Positions 9,461 to 18,214 of a DNA stretch of 64,000 nt are shown piece after piece. The stretch's first letter is position 1. Each line of letters opens with the position of its first letter. A model generated the notes under the pieces. The model saw nothing but the letters and a program-made list of their open reading frames with translations. It searched no databases and was not told the DNA's origin. The stretch is from Clostridiales bacterium (GTDB taxonomy: Bacteria; Bacillota; Clostridia; Christensenellales; Aristaeellaceae). The stretch is from assembly GCA_015056015.1 (NCBI GenBank), contig SVHD01000004.1, forward strand, positions 44,313 to 108,312. The letters are read 5' to 3'. The position numbers were made by a program, and so were the translations under genes.

Positions 9461-9515
9461 ACCGCATAGCATGGAAGCGTGGAAGATCCACTTTCCAATT
9501 AAAGGAGGCGCTCTC

Positions 9516-10049
9516 ATGAGCTTGATCAATCAGCCCGATACGGGAAATGATATCAATTCCCTGCCCGCCCAGCCCGGCGAGGGACCGGAAAATCTGCCCA
9601 CGCCCACGCTGCCATCCATAGATGATCAGCCTGCCCAGCCCGGGGAAGGCCCTGCCGAATTGCCTACCCCATCTCTGCCCAGCCAGCCCGTCATCCCCTC
9701 CCTGCCCGTGCGCCGCTGCCCCACCGGCTATCGCCAGGGCGTGACCCGGAATAATCAAACCTTTACCGATCTTCTGCTGGATTATGATGTATCCTATTCC
9801 GCCATGCGCGGGGCGAACCCGACGCTGCCAACATCCCGGCTTGCCCCTGGCACTGTCTTTTGTGCGCCGCCCGTCGGCAGTCGGAAATTCTGCACCAACG
9901 GCGCTTCAAGCACCTATATCATGGGCGTCAATGATACCCTGGATTCCATTGCCCTTTCCCTGGGCGTGGATCCCGGCCGCCTGCTGCGCCTGAACCCCAA
10001 TCTGGCTCCCCGGGATTTTGTCCCCGGCCGGGTCATCTGCCTGCCATGA
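9516..10049 (+). CDS. LysM-domain protein with QPGEG repeats
   Basis: A 177-residue protein without a signal peptide. The N-terminal third is low-complexity and Pro-rich with two copies of AQPGEGPxxLPTPxLPS. The C-terminal part holds two LysM-like units; the second is clear (GVNDTLDSIALSLGVD...LLRLNPNL...PGRVICLP). LysM binds peptidoglycan or chitin-type glycans. Lack of a signal sequence and the Pro-rich tail fit a spore-coat or spore-cortex protein that is assembled inside the mother cell, but this is inference. The ATG after AAAGGAGGCGCTCTC is preferred over a longer frame beginning 165 bp upstream. Confidence 0.75.
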   Translation: MSLINQPDTGNDINSLPAQPGEGPENLPTPTLPSIDDQPAQPGEGPAELPTPSLPSQPVIPSLPVRRCPTGYRQGVTRNNQTFTDLLLDYDVSYSAMRGANPTLPTSRLAPGTVFCAPPVGSRKFCTNGASSTYIMGVNDTLDSIALSLGVDPGRLLRLNPNLAPRDFVPGRVICLP

Positions 10050-10060
10050 GCGAGAAAAAA

Positions 10061-10102
10061 ATGGGGAAACCATTCTTTGTGACCAAAGAACGGTTTCCCC
10101 AT
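10061..10102 (-). terminator. Intrinsic terminator of melA
   Basis: A 19-bp stem (ATGGGGAAACC...GGTTTCCCCAT, one mismatch) around a 4-nt loop, followed on the minus strand by TTTTTTT. Confidence 0.85.
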
Positions 10103-10103
10103 C

Positions 10104-10145
10104 CCCCTTCCAAGAAAGTCATTCTGGAAGGGGCTTATTTTATTC
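10104..10145 (+). terminator. Intrinsic terminator of the LysM gene
   Basis: CCCCTTCCA and TGGAAGGGG arms, followed on the plus strand by CTTATTTTATTCTT. It lies back to back with the melA terminator. Confidence 0.65.
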
Positions 10146-10175
10146 TTATCCGATTGAATCCCAGTAAAACAATAT

Positions 10176-11498
10176 TTACTTTTTGAACTGGGGCAGCCAG
10201 GCTTCATTCTGCTTGAACATTTCATCCACCATATCCCGGATTTCCTTCAGGCTCAGCACGGCAGCGGTCAGCGGATCATAGCAGATGGCCTGATAAATCA
10301 TTTCCTTATCGCCCAGGCGGCTGCCTTCCACAACCATTTCTTCAATCTGGGCGGAAATACCGCTGAGCAGCGCGCACTGGGGCGGCATTTTGCCCACATG
10401 GATGGGCTCCAGGCCGCGGCTGGAGGCCAGCACCGGCACTTCCACGCAGCAGCCCTCGGGCAGATTATCAATCAGGCCGAAATTGCGCACGTTGCCATTG
10501 AATTTGAACATGGTCTGATCGCCGAAAATGGCATTGAAAATATAGCTGGCATATTCCTGGCCCCGATTCAAATCCACGGGTTCTTCAAACCATTTTTCAA
10601 ATTCAGCCTTCCAGCCGGTTTCCCGCTTGCGGTATTCATTGAGAATATAGGCATATTCGCCGGGATTCCAGCCGGTGCCGTGGGTGCAATATTTTTCAAT
10701 CAAATCGGGGCGCTTGCGGAACCAGGGATTATATTCGCTGTTATGCCCGGAGGATTCGGTAACATAATACCCCAGCGCCAGGAACATTTCATTGCGCACC
10801 TGCTCGGTATTATAGATTTCCTCCCGTTCGGTAATGGCCTTGCGGATGAGAGGATAGGCGTCCTTGCCATTCCAGAGGAAATCGGTGTAGAAGGCCTGAT
10901 GATTGATGCCGGCGCAGGTATAGCTGATTTCTTCCATGGGCGCGCCGATCCAATCCGCCAGCATCTTGGCAGTGCCCTGCACGCTGTGGCAAAGGCCGCT
11001 GGCCATCATATGGGGATATTTCCCCTGCACGGCCCGGCAGAGCATGGCCATGGGATTGGTATAATTCAGGTATACCGCGCCCGGGCAATAGCGATCAATA
11101 TCCGCCGCGATATCCATGATGGGATTGACGGTGCGCAGGAAGCGGAAAATGCCGCTGGGGCCGCGGGTATCGCCCACGTTGGTATCCACGCCATATTTCT
11201 TGGGAATTAAAATATCATGCTGCCATACGTCCACTTCCCCATGCAGGATGGTGGTTACCACGCCGTCGGCGCCCTTTAAGGCCTCCGCACGATCCATGGT
11301 GGCGGTAACAGTGGCGGGATAATTGCCCGCTTCAATGATCCTTTTGATGACCCGATGGATGAAATCCAGCCGTTCTGCATTGATATCCATCAGCGCAATA
11401 TGAGAATCCTGAAGTGCCGGGAAAGAAAGAATATCCCGTACCAACGCTTTGGTAAAACCGATGCTGCCGGCGCCAATGAATGCAATTTTCTTTGCCAT
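10176..11498 (-). CDS. melA: GH4 alpha-galactosidase (MelA-like)
   Basis: NAD+- and Mn2+-dependent glycosidase of family GH4, which works by an oxidation-elimination mechanism and hydrolyses alpha-galactosides such as melibiose or raffinose-type sugars inside the cell. The 440-residue protein has an N-terminal Rossmann motif (FIGAGSIGF), NYTNPMAM, and the metal-binding Cys and His in GLCHSVQGT and [20 protein letters not shown] near the C-terminus is like E. coli MelA and unlike LplD-type galacturonidases. RBS AAGGGGG. Its promoter carries two TGTTGCAT boxes 21 bp apart, pointing to an AraC-type activator. No galactoside transporter is adjacent; the Ugp-like importer 1.2 kb away is a candidate partner. 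Confidence 0.92.
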   Translation of the reverse strand: MAKKIAFIGAGSIGFTKALVRDILSFPALQDSHIALMDINAERLDFIHRVIKRIIEAGNYPATVTATMDRAEALKGADGVVTTILHGEVDVWQHDILIPKKYGVDTNVGDTRGPSGIFRFLRTVNPIMDIAADIDRYCPGAVYLNYTNPMAMLCRAVQGKYPHMMASGLCHSVQGTAKMLADWIGAPMEEISYTCAGINHQAFYTDFLWNGKDAYPLIRKAITEREEIYNTEQVRNEMFLALGYYVTESSGHNSEYNPWFRKRPDLIEKYCTHGTGWNPGEYAYILNEYRKRETGWKAEFEKWFEEPVDLNRGQEYASYIFNAIFGDQTMFKFNGNVRNFGLIDNLPEGCCVEVPVLASSRGLEPIHVGKMPPQCALLSGISAQIEEMVVEGSRLGDKEMIYQAICYDPLTAAVLSLKEIRDMVDEMFKQNEAWLPQFKK

Positions 11499-11546
11499 GG
11501 AAATACCCCCTTATAAATTGTTGTATCAGGTTTTCCTGTTGGCAAC

Positions 11547-11575
11547 ATTATACGGTTTTTTTCAGAAAAAAACAG
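11547..11575 (-). promoter_or_regulatory. Probable promoter of melA (weak -35)
   Basis: CTGTTT, a 17-bp spacer, then a perfect TATAAT on the minus strand. The poor -35 box suggests dependence on an activator. Confidence 0.55.
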
Positions 11576-11582
11576 ATGAAAA

Positions 11583-11611
11583 TGTTGCATAAATCGTCTG
11601 GGTTGTTGCAT
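11583..11611 (-). promoter_or_regulatory. Direct-repeat activator site of melA
   Basis: TGTTGCAT occurs at 11583-11590 and 11604-11611, a period of exactly 21 bp, ending 8 bp upstream of the -35 box. This is the layout bound by AraC-family activators. Confidence 0.5.
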
Positions 11612-11633
11612 TTTGAAAAGAATCGGCGCAAAT

Positions 11634-12377
11634 TCAGCGCATACAAAAGCCGCCGTTGACATCCAGGGTAACCCCGGTCACATAGCGGGCCTCATCGCTG
11701 GCCAGATAGCATACCGCTGCCGCCACATCCTCTGCCGCACCATAGCCCAGGGGAATTTGCTTTTCCAATTCTTTGTTATTGGATACGCCGGTTGAAAGCC
11801 CCGCGTCAATCACCCCGGGGGCAATGGCATTGACCGTCACCCGATAGGGCGCTGCCGTGCGGGCCAGGGCCTTGATAAAGGCATTGACGCCGCCCTTGGC
11901 CGCCGAATAATGCACCGGCCCGGCAAGCGCCCCCTGTACCCCGGATTGAGAAGAAATGCAGATAATGCGGCCGGCGTTCTGCTCCCGCATAATTTCCATG
12001 GCTGCCTTGGAGCAGAGGAAGGTGCTATCCAGATTTACATCCAGAATGCGCTTCCAATCGGCGAAATCCGTATCAAAAATATTCTGGGATTTGGTAGTTC
12101 CGGCATTATTGACCAGAATATCCAATCGGCCAAATTCCCTCATGATTTTTTCAAACATATCCCCAACGGCATTTTCATCGCATACATCCGCCTGAATTGC
12201 CATGGCCCGGCGGCCCATTTTTTCAATTTCTGCCGCCGTCTCTCGGGCCAGCTGCTCATTGCTTCTGCAATTGATGATCACATCCGCCCCCTGCTGCGCC
12301 AGGCACAAGGCAATGCTTTTGCCAATCCCCCGGGATGCGCCGGTAACCAGCGCAATTTTTCCATGCAGATCAAACAT
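11634..12377 (-). CDS. Short-chain dehydrogenase/reductase (FabG-like)
   Basis: A 247-residue classical SDR with the cofactor motif TGASRGIG, NNAG, a catalytic Ser in ISSQSG and the YxxxK pair in YSAAKGG. CRSNEQ after beta-2 suggests NADP(H) preference. It is isolated from fatty-acid genes, so it is more likely a sugar or polyol dehydrogenase than FabG of lipid synthesis; the substrate cannot be told from sequence. It lies just upstream of melA on the same strand with its own perfect promoter. The ATG follows AAGGAG at a long spacing. Confidence 0.8.
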   Translation of the reverse strand: MFDLHGKIALVTGASRGIGKSIALCLAQQGADVIINCRSNEQLARETAAEIEKMGRRAMAIQADVCDENAVGDMFEKIMREFGRLDILVNNAGTTKSQNIFDTDFADWKRILDVNLDSTFLCSKAAMEIMREQNAGRIICISSQSGVQGALAGPVHYSAAKGGVNAFIKALARTAAPYRVTVNAIAPGVIDAGLSTGVSNNKELEKQIPLGYGAAEDVAAAVCYLASDEARYVTGVTLDVNGGFCMR

Positions 12378-12402
12378 TGGTTTTCTCCTTGTTTTTTCTT
12401 TT

Positions 12403-12431
12403 ATTGTAGCAGAGCGGCATTATCCTGTCAA
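12403..12431 (-). promoter_or_regulatory. Consensus promoter of the SDR gene
   Basis: TTGACA, 17 bp, TACAAT on the minus strand. The -35 box abuts the terminator of the preceding gene. Confidence 0.7.
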
Positions 12432-12432
12432 A

Positions 12433-12464
12433 AAAAAGAATCACTCCCGGAGGAGTGATTCTTT
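12433..12464 (-). terminator. Intrinsic terminator of the secreted-protein gene
   Basis: AAAGAATCACTCC and GGAGTGATTCTTT form the stem, followed by eight T on the minus strand. Confidence 0.9.
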
Positions 12465-12477
12465 ATTGTGTTTTGAA

Positions 12478-13182
12478 TTACTGGGCCTTAGCCACGGCGG
12501 TGATGTGAGTGTTCACGCCATTGTACCAATACACGAAACCGGTGATATCCACCACGTCGCCAGCCTTCAGATCGGCGAAAGCGGCATACACTTCGGTATC
12601 GGGGCCGGTCAGATAGCGTTCCACGCAGAAATCGAAGGTGTTTTCGCCCTGCTTCACGGTGACATAGATGTCATCGCCGGGTTCGCCATTCTTGTATTCG
12701 ATCTTTTCGATGGCCAAGCCCTTGAAGATGGCCAGCTGATTCTGATACTTAATCAGTTCTTCGGCATTGGCCAGCACTTCGGTCAGATCCTTGGCTTCGG
12801 CAACCCAGGGTTCGGCTTCCACGAATTCGAAGGTAGCTTCCATAACTTCCACTTCGCCGGACCATTCGCCCTTGTAACCGGTCACGCGGATCTTGGTGCC
12901 GGGAACCAGCTTGGCGGCATCCGCTTCTTCGCATTCCATTTCATACACGAAATAGGCGCCATCCTGATCCTGACCATAAACGGTGATCACGCCATGGCCA
13001 ACATTAGAATTGAACCACCAACCCTGAACATCCTGCACATAGCATTCGATCACAACTTCAGTATCCTTTTCGGCGGCGGCGTATTCTTCATAGGTCATAA
13101 CCTTTACGTCTTCCGCCACAGCGCACACAGCACCGGTCAGAGCCATTACCAGAACCAACAGAGCAGCCAGGAACTTTTTCAT
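12478..13182 (-). CDS. Secreted acidic protein, OB-fold-like
   Basis: A 234-residue protein with a clear signal peptide (MKKFLAALLVLVMALTG...AVA, cleavage before Glu-Asp) and no lipobox. The mature part is strongly acidic and beta-rich, with two segments of the type VPGTKIRVTGYKGEW and KAGDVVDITGFVYWYNG that resemble OB-fold strands. No catalytic motif was recognised. Codon use (AAG, TTC, GGT) is more selective than in neighbours, which suggests high expression. The start is set by TTGGAGGCGAAAAGAA. It lies directly behind the Ugp-like binding protein gene but has its own promoter, so it may be an accessory of that importer or an independent cell-surface protein. Confidence 0.6.
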   Translation of the reverse strand: MKKFLAALLVLVMALTGAVCAVAEDVKVMTYEEYAAAEKDTEVVIECYVQDVQGWWFNSNVGHGVITVYGQDQDGAYFVYEMECEEADAAKLVPGTKIRVTGYKGEWSGEVEVMEATFEFVEAEPWVAEAKDLTEVLANAEELIKYQNQLAIFKGLAIEKIEYKNGEPGDDIYVTVKQGENTFDFCVERYLTGPDTEVYAAFADLKAGDVVDITGFVYWYNGVNTHITAVAKAQ

Positions 13183-13222
13183 TTCTTTTCGCCTCCAATT
13201 TTTTAAATCCGAGTACACGATT

Positions 13223-13250
13223 ATTATACATCATTCCGCGCAAAAATCAA
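13223..13250 (-). promoter_or_regulatory. Promoter of the secreted-protein gene
   Basis: TTGATT, 16 bp, TATAAT on the minus strand. The -35 box overlaps the stop codon of the upstream binding protein gene. Confidence 0.6.
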
Positions 13251-14869
13251 TCTTTATGAGAAGAATTTGCAATTTTTCTCTTTTTGATTTCATTGGCCGC
13301 CGCCAGAATCAAAAGCAGCAGCCAAGCCGCGCCCAGCCCGCCAAGCAAAATCACCGAGGTTTGGGGCAGGGGGCCCAGATCCTGCTTTTTGCCATCCAGG
13401 GCACTGCCTGCTTCCAGGTCCAGATGATAGCGGGATACCATATCCCCATAGAGCTTATCCACAAAGGCGTCGTCCACCGTCTTTTTCCGGCGGATGCCCT
13501 TGGTTACCTCTTCAATCAGCTGCCCGGCGGCATCGCGCAGGGAGGCAGAGCCGTTGAAAACGGGGGTGACAAAGGTATGATCCACGTTATTGAGCAGCAG
13601 TTTGGCGGCCTGCAGCTTCACGGCGTAATAATGCTGGTTATCCTCGCCCTCCCGGGAAAGATAATCCTGATATTCTGCCGATTGCTGGGCCTTGCTGGTA
13701 ACCGGCACATACCCCTCCGTGCAGGAATAATCGATCTGCACCCGATTGGTAAGCAAAAACTGGGTGAAGAGCCAGGAGGCCAGCACCACCTGGGGATCTT
13801 CCTTATTAAAGACACAGACCGAGGGGCCCTGAGAAATCATCTGGGGATGATCGGGATCAAATTGGGGAATGGGCATAACCACCGTTTCAAAATTCACCAG
13901 CTGCTCTTCCGGAATATCAATCAGGGGGGCGTCAGAGCCCATCCAGGTGGCGCCGGCGGTGGAATCCACAGCGAAGATGCACTGGCCCGCATTGAGGAAA
14001 TTGGCCGGATAGCTGGAAATCTTAAAGGTAGAAAATGCCCCCAGCTTCACATGCTCGGCGATCCCGAAAAGCAATTCCCGGGTGGTATCATTGAAAATCA
14101 GGATATCCCCGTTTGGGCTGGAATAATCCGCATTCAATTGCCGCAGCATCTGAATCATCATATTATCGGTGGATTTATAAAGGAAAGGAATCATCACTTT
14201 CTGATTGTTGACCAGATAATTGCCTTCCTCGTCCTTTTGCGTGGCGGCGTCGGATACTTGCCAGACGAAATCCCAGGTCAGCTTTTCCGGCAAGGTGAAG
14301 CCCAGCTTTTCCACATACGTTTTATTCACATAGCAGGCTTCTGTGGAGCGCATATAGGGCAGGGCATAGGTCGCCCCGTCAAAGGCGCATTCCGCAAGGA
14401 ACTGGGGAATGATTTCCTCCTGCCTCGGCCCATCAAAGCGAATTTCACTGCCCCCCAGGCCGAATTCCGCATCTGCCATCAACCCATCCAGCGGCACCAC
14501 GCTGTTTTGCCCGGTAAGGTAGGTGGCAATATGATCGGGATAGGTGATGCAGACGTTGGGGGTGGTATTGGTGGCGATATTGGTGATGACGTCGCTGTAA
14601 AGCCGGCCGTAATCGGTATACAGCCGCAGATTCACCTTGATATTGGGATAGAGCTTTTCAAATTCCGCAATGGTATCCTTGTAGATATTCACCTGGGTCA
14701 TATTGGTATCATTCTTGGCCCAGAAGGTGATTTCATAGGTTTTCGATTCATCAAATTCATCGGGAACCAGGAAGGCATTCTGCTCCTTGGCCCCATGGCA
14801 GCCGCAAAGGCAAAGGGCAGTAAAAATGAGCAGCGAAAGCAGCGCCAGTTTTCTTTGCATCTTTTTCAT
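13247..14869 (-). CDS. ABC importer substrate-binding lipoprotein (UgpB-like) with C-terminal membrane helix
   Basis: Extracellular solute-binding protein of the family-1 (sugar/glycerol-3-phosphate) type, 540 residues. A lipobox LCGC (Cys24) anchors the N-terminus, and YEITFWAKNDTNMTQ begins the mature fold. Unusually the C-terminus has a hydrophobic helix (about 505-527, VILLGGLGAAWLLLLILAA) followed by a basic tail, a second anchor that ordinary binding proteins lack. It is the third gene of an operon with two permeases and overlaps the upstream permease by 4 bp. The substrate is unknown: an oligosaccharide or a glycerophosphodiester is possible. Confidence 0.85.
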   Translation of the reverse strand: MKKMQRKLALLSLLIFTALCLCGCHGAKEQNAFLVPDEFDESKTYEITFWAKNDTNMTQVNIYKDTIAEFEKLYPNIKVNLRLYTDYGRLYSDVITNIATNTTPNVCITYPDHIATYLTGQNSVVPLDGLMADAEFGLGGSEIRFDGPRQEEIIPQFLAECAFDGATYALPYMRSTEACYVNKTYVEKLGFTLPEKLTWDFVWQVSDAATQKDEEGNYLVNNQKVMIPFLYKSTDNMMIQMLRQLNADYSSPNGDILIFNDTTRELLFGIAEHVKLGAFSTFKISSYPANFLNAGQCIFAVDSTAGATWMGSDAPLIDIPEEQLVNFETVVMPIPQFDPDHPQMISQGPSVCVFNKEDPQVVLASWLFTQFLLTNRVQIDYSCTEGYVPVTSKAQQSAEYQDYLSREGEDNQHYYAVKLQAAKLLLNNVDHTFVTPVFNGSASLRDAAGQLIEEVTKGIRRKKTVDDAFVDKLYGDMVSRYHLDLEAGSALDGKKQDLGPLPQTSVILLGGLGAAWLLLLILAAANEIKKRKIANSSHKD

Positions 14870-15741
14870 CCCTTGGTGCCTCCCCTCGCCACGCCGGCCA
14901 TGATTTTCTTATGGAAAATGAGGAACAGAATGATCAGCGGCACGGAAATGACCACAACCGCCGCCATCATGGCGGGAATATTTTCCCGGCCAAAGCCGTT
15001 CTCCCGGATTTCCTGAATCCCGTTGGAAACCAGATAATAGGCGGAATCATCCGTGATCAGCCGGGGCCATACATAGGAATTCCAGCATTCGATCACCTTC
15101 AGAATGGTGATGGTAACCAGCGTAGGCCGGCAAATCGGCAGCAGAATCCGCCGCAGGAATTTGAAATCCGAAGCCCCGTCCGCCTTGGCGGCGTAATACA
15201 ATTGATCGGGCACCTGGGCGAAATTTTCCTTGAGCAGATAAATATAGAATACCGATGTTACCGAAGGCAGAATCAGGCCGGTAAAGGTATTGCGCAGATC
15301 CAGATTGGTGATGGTGACAAAATTGGTGATCACCACCAGTTCATTGGGGATCATCATCAGCGCCAGGAACAGGGAGAACAAAAGATTCTTGCCCCGGAAA
15401 TTGAGCCTTGCAAAAGCAAATGCCGCCAGCACCGTCACCCCCAGCATCAGGGCCGTGGTGGAAACGGTGAAAATCAGGGTATTGAGCAGATATTTGCCCA
15501 AAGGAACGGCGGTAAAGGCCTCCTTATAATTCTCCATGGTGGGAGAAAGCGTAAACAGCTTGGGATAATATTCCGCATTATAGGCGGCATAGCTTTTCAC
15601 GGAAGAAAGGATCATCCAGTAAAAGGGGAAAAGCACCATCAGCCCCCACAGCCCCAGCAGGATATAAATCACCGTCTTGGAGGCGCGATTGCGGATCAGC
15701 GCATTTCTTTCCACCTTTTCATAATCAACGGCTTTTTTCAT
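14866..15741 (-). CDS. ABC sugar permease, MalG/UgpE type
   Basis: Inner-membrane subunit of the CUT1-class importer, 291 residues, six predicted helices. The EAA-loop that docks the ATPase is visible as AAKADGASDFKFLRRILLP. RBS GGGGAG before the ATG. It is translationally coupled: 14 bp after the first permease and overlapping the binding protein gene by 4 bp. Confidence 0.9.
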   Translation of the reverse strand: MKKAVDYEKVERNALIRNRASKTVIYILLGLWGLMVLFPFYWMILSSVKSYAAYNAEYYPKLFTLSPTMENYKEAFTAVPLGKYLLNTLIFTVSTTALMLGVTVLAAFAFARLNFRGKNLLFSLFLALMMIPNELVVITNFVTITNLDLRNTFTGLILPSVTSVFYIYLLKENFAQVPDQLYYAAKADGASDFKFLRRILLPICRPTLVTITILKVIECWNSYVWPRLITDDSAYYLVSNGIQEIRENGFGRENIPAMMAAVVVISVPLIILFLIFHKKIMAGVARGGTKG

Positions 15742-15755
15742 CGCTTCTCCCCTCC

Positions 15756-16646
15756 TTAATAATGCACATGCTTCTTGCTGACCATCAGATTGATGCAGGT
15801 GATGGTCAGCACGATGGCAAAGAGGATAATGGCCGCCGCGGAAGCATAGGAAGGATAGCCGCCGCCGTTGCCATAGAGCATATCATATACATAGCCCACG
15901 ATGGTATTCATTTCCGCCGCATTCAGATCGGTGCCAAAGAGGGCCACCGCATCGCTGTATGCCTTGAAAGCGCCGATGAAGCCGGTAATGATCAGATAGA
16001 AAAGGGAAGGGGAAATCATGGGCAGGGTGATGCGGGTAAATACCCGATACCGGGGGGCAGAATCCACCCGGGCCGCCTTATAATATTCTTCATTGACAGA
16101 GGCCAGGGCGCTGGTGAGGATCAGAATCTTGAAAGGCATAACCACCCATACCGTGTAGAAGCACAGCACGAACATTTTCGCCCAATAGGGCCCGTCGATA
16201 AAATCCACCGATTCACCGCCAAACCAGTTAATCAGCTGATTGACCATGCCATCGGTATAGGCCGTTTTTTCAAACAGAATCATGAAAACCAGACCCACCG
16301 CCAGGGTATTGGTGACATAGGGCAGGAAATAGACGGTCTGGAACAGATGACGCAGGGCCTTGATGGAACTGAGCCCCAGCGAAATCAGCAGCGCTATCCC
16401 CGTGGAAACGGGCACGGTGATAATCACCAGGATAAAGGTATTTTTCACCGCCTGCAAAAAATAGGGATCATGCAATACATAGGAATAATTGTAAAGCCCG
16501 ATGCCCTGATGGGTTTGAGACGCGGAATTGAAGCCCTCTTCAAAGGAATAGATGAATACGTCAATTAGCGGATACACCATGAAAAAGCCCAGGAACAAAA
16601 TGGCCGGAAGCAGATAGAGCCAGGCCTTCGCGCTTTTTCTTTCCAT
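15756..16646 (-). CDS. ABC sugar permease, MalF/UgpA type
   Basis: First gene of the Ugp-like operon, 296 residues with six predicted membrane helices and the EAA-loop YKAARVDSAPRYRVFTRITLP. I choose the second in-frame ATG, which is preceded by GGGAGATGGAAAC; the first (16661) has no ribosome binding site. The operon contains no ATPase gene, so a shared MsmX-like ATPase elsewhere is likely. The promoter holds a palindrome in its spacer, suggesting a repressor. Confidence 0.9.
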   Translation of the reverse strand: MERKSAKAWLYLLPAILFLGFFMVYPLIDVFIYSFEEGFNSASQTHQGIGLYNYSYVLHDPYFLQAVKNTFILVIITVPVSTGIALLISLGLSSIKALRHLFQTVYFLPYVTNTLAVGLVFMILFEKTAYTDGMVNQLINWFGGESVDFIDGPYWAKMFVLCFYTVWVVMPFKILILTSALASVNEEYYKAARVDSAPRYRVFTRITLPMISPSLFYLIITGFIGAFKAYSDAVALFGTDLNAAEMNTIVGYVYDMLYGNGGGYPSYASAAAIILFAIVLTITCINLMVSKKHVHY

Positions 16647-16687
16647 GTTTCCATCTCCCATTCATTGCTGCTTTTGCTGTCAGTTTT

Positions 16688-16716
16688 ATTTTAATCCAAG
16701 GCCCTTGGCAAGTCAA
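16688..16716 (-). promoter_or_regulatory. Promoter and spacer operator of the Ugp-like operon
   Basis: TTGACT, 17 bp, TAAAAT on the minus strand. The spacer contains the palindrome CCAAGGGCCTTGG (16696-16708), exactly between the two boxes, where a bound repressor would block RNA polymerase. Confidence 0.6.
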
Positions 16717-17435
16717 TCATTCATTTTCCCATCGGTGCATGAAAGCACGTCCACCCGCTCCATCACATCCGTATCCCCTTCCTTTTTCAGCCGCAGGATA
16801 AAGGGCACGGTATCCGCCTGGATGCAAAGATGAAAATCCCGTTCCGGAAATACGCTTTGCTGGGCCGGATCAAAGAATTTCGCGCCGCTGGTATTTTTCA
16901 AATCCTCCATCCGCTCCTGCAAATCGGGAAGGGGGTGATTTTCCAGCAGGCTTTTGATATATTCGGCGCAAAGATTGTCCTCTTCCGTCTGGCTGACGGC
17001 CGCCAGCCCCATGCAAACCAGGGATACATGCGCAGGATTCTTCCTTTTAATATATTCTGCAATGGCCCGGGCAGAAACCAGGCTGCCGGCAATGATTTCA
17101 TCCGCGTGAATGGCATTGGCGATGCCCTGGGTGCCGGCGCTGGTGGTATGAATGACGGTTTTCCCGGTCAAATCTGCTTTTTCAATTTGCGAAGGGGAAT
17201 TGCCGAATTGAAAGCCCTCGATCATTTTTCCGCCCCGTTCCCCGCATAGAAGCACCCCGGGATCGCGTTTTTTCCATTCAAAGGCCTTCTCCACATCCCC
17301 CACCGGGATGATTTTTCCCGCCCCTTGCCTGGAAAGATAGGCTTCCACCGTCATGGCGCGGAAAACGTCAATCACCACGGTTGTGCCAATGGCCTGCCGC
17401 GCCCCCTCCACCAGATGCAAAATGCGAATATCCAT
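16713..17435 (-). CDS. comB: 2-phosphosulfolactate phosphatase family protein
   Basis: A 240-residue protein of the ComB family (Mg2+-dependent phosphatase acting on 2-phosphosulfolactate in coenzyme M synthesis; bacterial homologues often have unknown substrates). Family signatures are VIDVFRA near the N-terminus, CGERGG, GNSP, TTSAGT and the acidic TEED. No other coenzyme M or sulfolactate gene is present, so the true substrate is open. The ATG follows GGGGGG. It has its own promoter and lies upstream of the Ugp-like operon on the same strand. Confidence 0.85.
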   Translation of the reverse strand: MDIRILHLVEGARQAIGTTVVIDVFRAMTVEAYLSRQGAGKIIPVGDVEKAFEWKKRDPGVLLCGERGGKMIEGFQFGNSPSQIEKADLTGKTVIHTTSAGTQGIANAIHADEIIAGSLVSARAIAEYIKRKNPAHVSLVCMGLAAVSQTEEDNLCAEYIKSLLENHPLPDLQERMEDLKNTSGAKFFDPAQQSVFPERDFHLCIQADTVPFILRLKKEGDTDVMERVDVLSCTDGKMND

Positions 17436-17485
17436 CCATACCCCCCGGCTGCAACGAGCCTTTTTCCAGCGTTTGTATCATCAGA

Positions 17486-17514
17486 ATTTTATCATATCCC
17501 GCCGCTTCCTGCAA
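17486..17514 (-). promoter_or_regulatory. Probable promoter of comB
   Basis: TTGCAG, 17 bp, TAAAAT on the minus strand. Confidence 0.5.
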
Positions 17515-17548
17515 CTTGATTTCATCCATTCCGCCCATGGATTTTTCA

Positions 17549-17577
17549 TTGACAATCCCTGCCATTCGTGATACCAT
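17549..17577 (+). promoter_or_regulatory. Promoter of the YgjV-like gene
   Basis: TTGACA, 17 bp, TACCAT; divergent from the comB promoter. Confidence 0.55.
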
Positions 17578-17626
17578 GCCCTTGCGTATCCAGGCAGGAT
17601 GCGCAGCAAGAAATGAGGGAAACACC

Positions 17627-18166
17627 ATGCAAGAAATGAATTTTGTTACCATCCTGGGGCAGATTTTCGGTATCATCGCCGTGATTCTGGGGTTCATTTC
17701 CTATCAGATGAACAGCCAGAAAAAGATTCTCATTGCCCAGACCGCTACCGCCCTGACCTTCTGCATTCATTATCTGCTCATCGGGGCCACCTCCGGCCTG
17801 GTGATGAATATCCTGGCCATTTTCCGCAATCTGGCCTATTATCACCGGGATAAAAAGCTTTTCTCCGGCAAAAAATGCCCCATCTTCTTTGCGGTGGTCA
17901 TGGGCATTGCGGGCATCCTTTCCTGGCAGGATTATTATTCCATTTTCGTGGTGCTGGGCCTGGTGATCAATACCCTTTGCTTCTCCCTGCCCAATCCCCA
18001 GGATATCCGCAAGAGCATCCTGGTCACCTCTCCCCTGGTGCTGATTTATGATATTTTTGTGCTTTCCATCGGCGGCGCCATATATGAATCGGTGGCCATC
18101 ATTTCTTCCATCATCGGCATCATCGCCCACAATAAAAAGAAAAAGGCCGAAAATCAGGCCCAATAA
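17627..18166 (+). CDS. YgjV-like inner membrane protein
   Basis: A 179-residue membrane protein with about six helices arranged as short pairs, a conserved ISYQMNSQKKILIAQ segment after helix 1, and a lysine-rich C-terminal tail. This matches the YgjV family (Imp-YgjV), which is distantly related to SWEET/PQ-loop-like small membrane proteins. The function is unknown. The ATG after GAGGGAAACACC is used; the frame is open further upstream, but that part crosses the promoter. Confidence 0.7.
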   Translation: MQEMNFVTILGQIFGIIAVILGFISYQMNSQKKILIAQTATALTFCIHYLLIGATSGLVMNILAIFRNLAYYHRDKKLFSGKKCPIFFAVVMGIAGILSWQDYYSIFVVLGLVINTLCFSLPNPQDIRKSILVTSPLVLIYDIFVLSIGGAIYESVAIISSIIGIIAHNKKKKAENQAQ

Positions 18167-18175
18167 AACGCATAG

Positions 18176-18209
18176 AAAAAAGAACCGGAGGCTTTCCGGT
18201 TCTTTTTTT
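18176..18209. terminator. Bidirectional intrinsic terminator
   Basis: AAAAAAGAACCGGA and TCCGGTTCTTTTTTT around a 5-nt loop, between the convergent YgjV-like and mtnN genes. Confidence 0.9.
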
Positions 18210-18214
18210 GCGCC

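Noticed and set aside
10176..11498. GH4 protein as an LplD-type alpha-galacturonidase, attractive given the pectin context
   Set aside because: CHSVQGT and the [14 protein letters not shown] region follow MelA closely; galacturonidases of GH4 have a different N-terminal and metal-site sequence.
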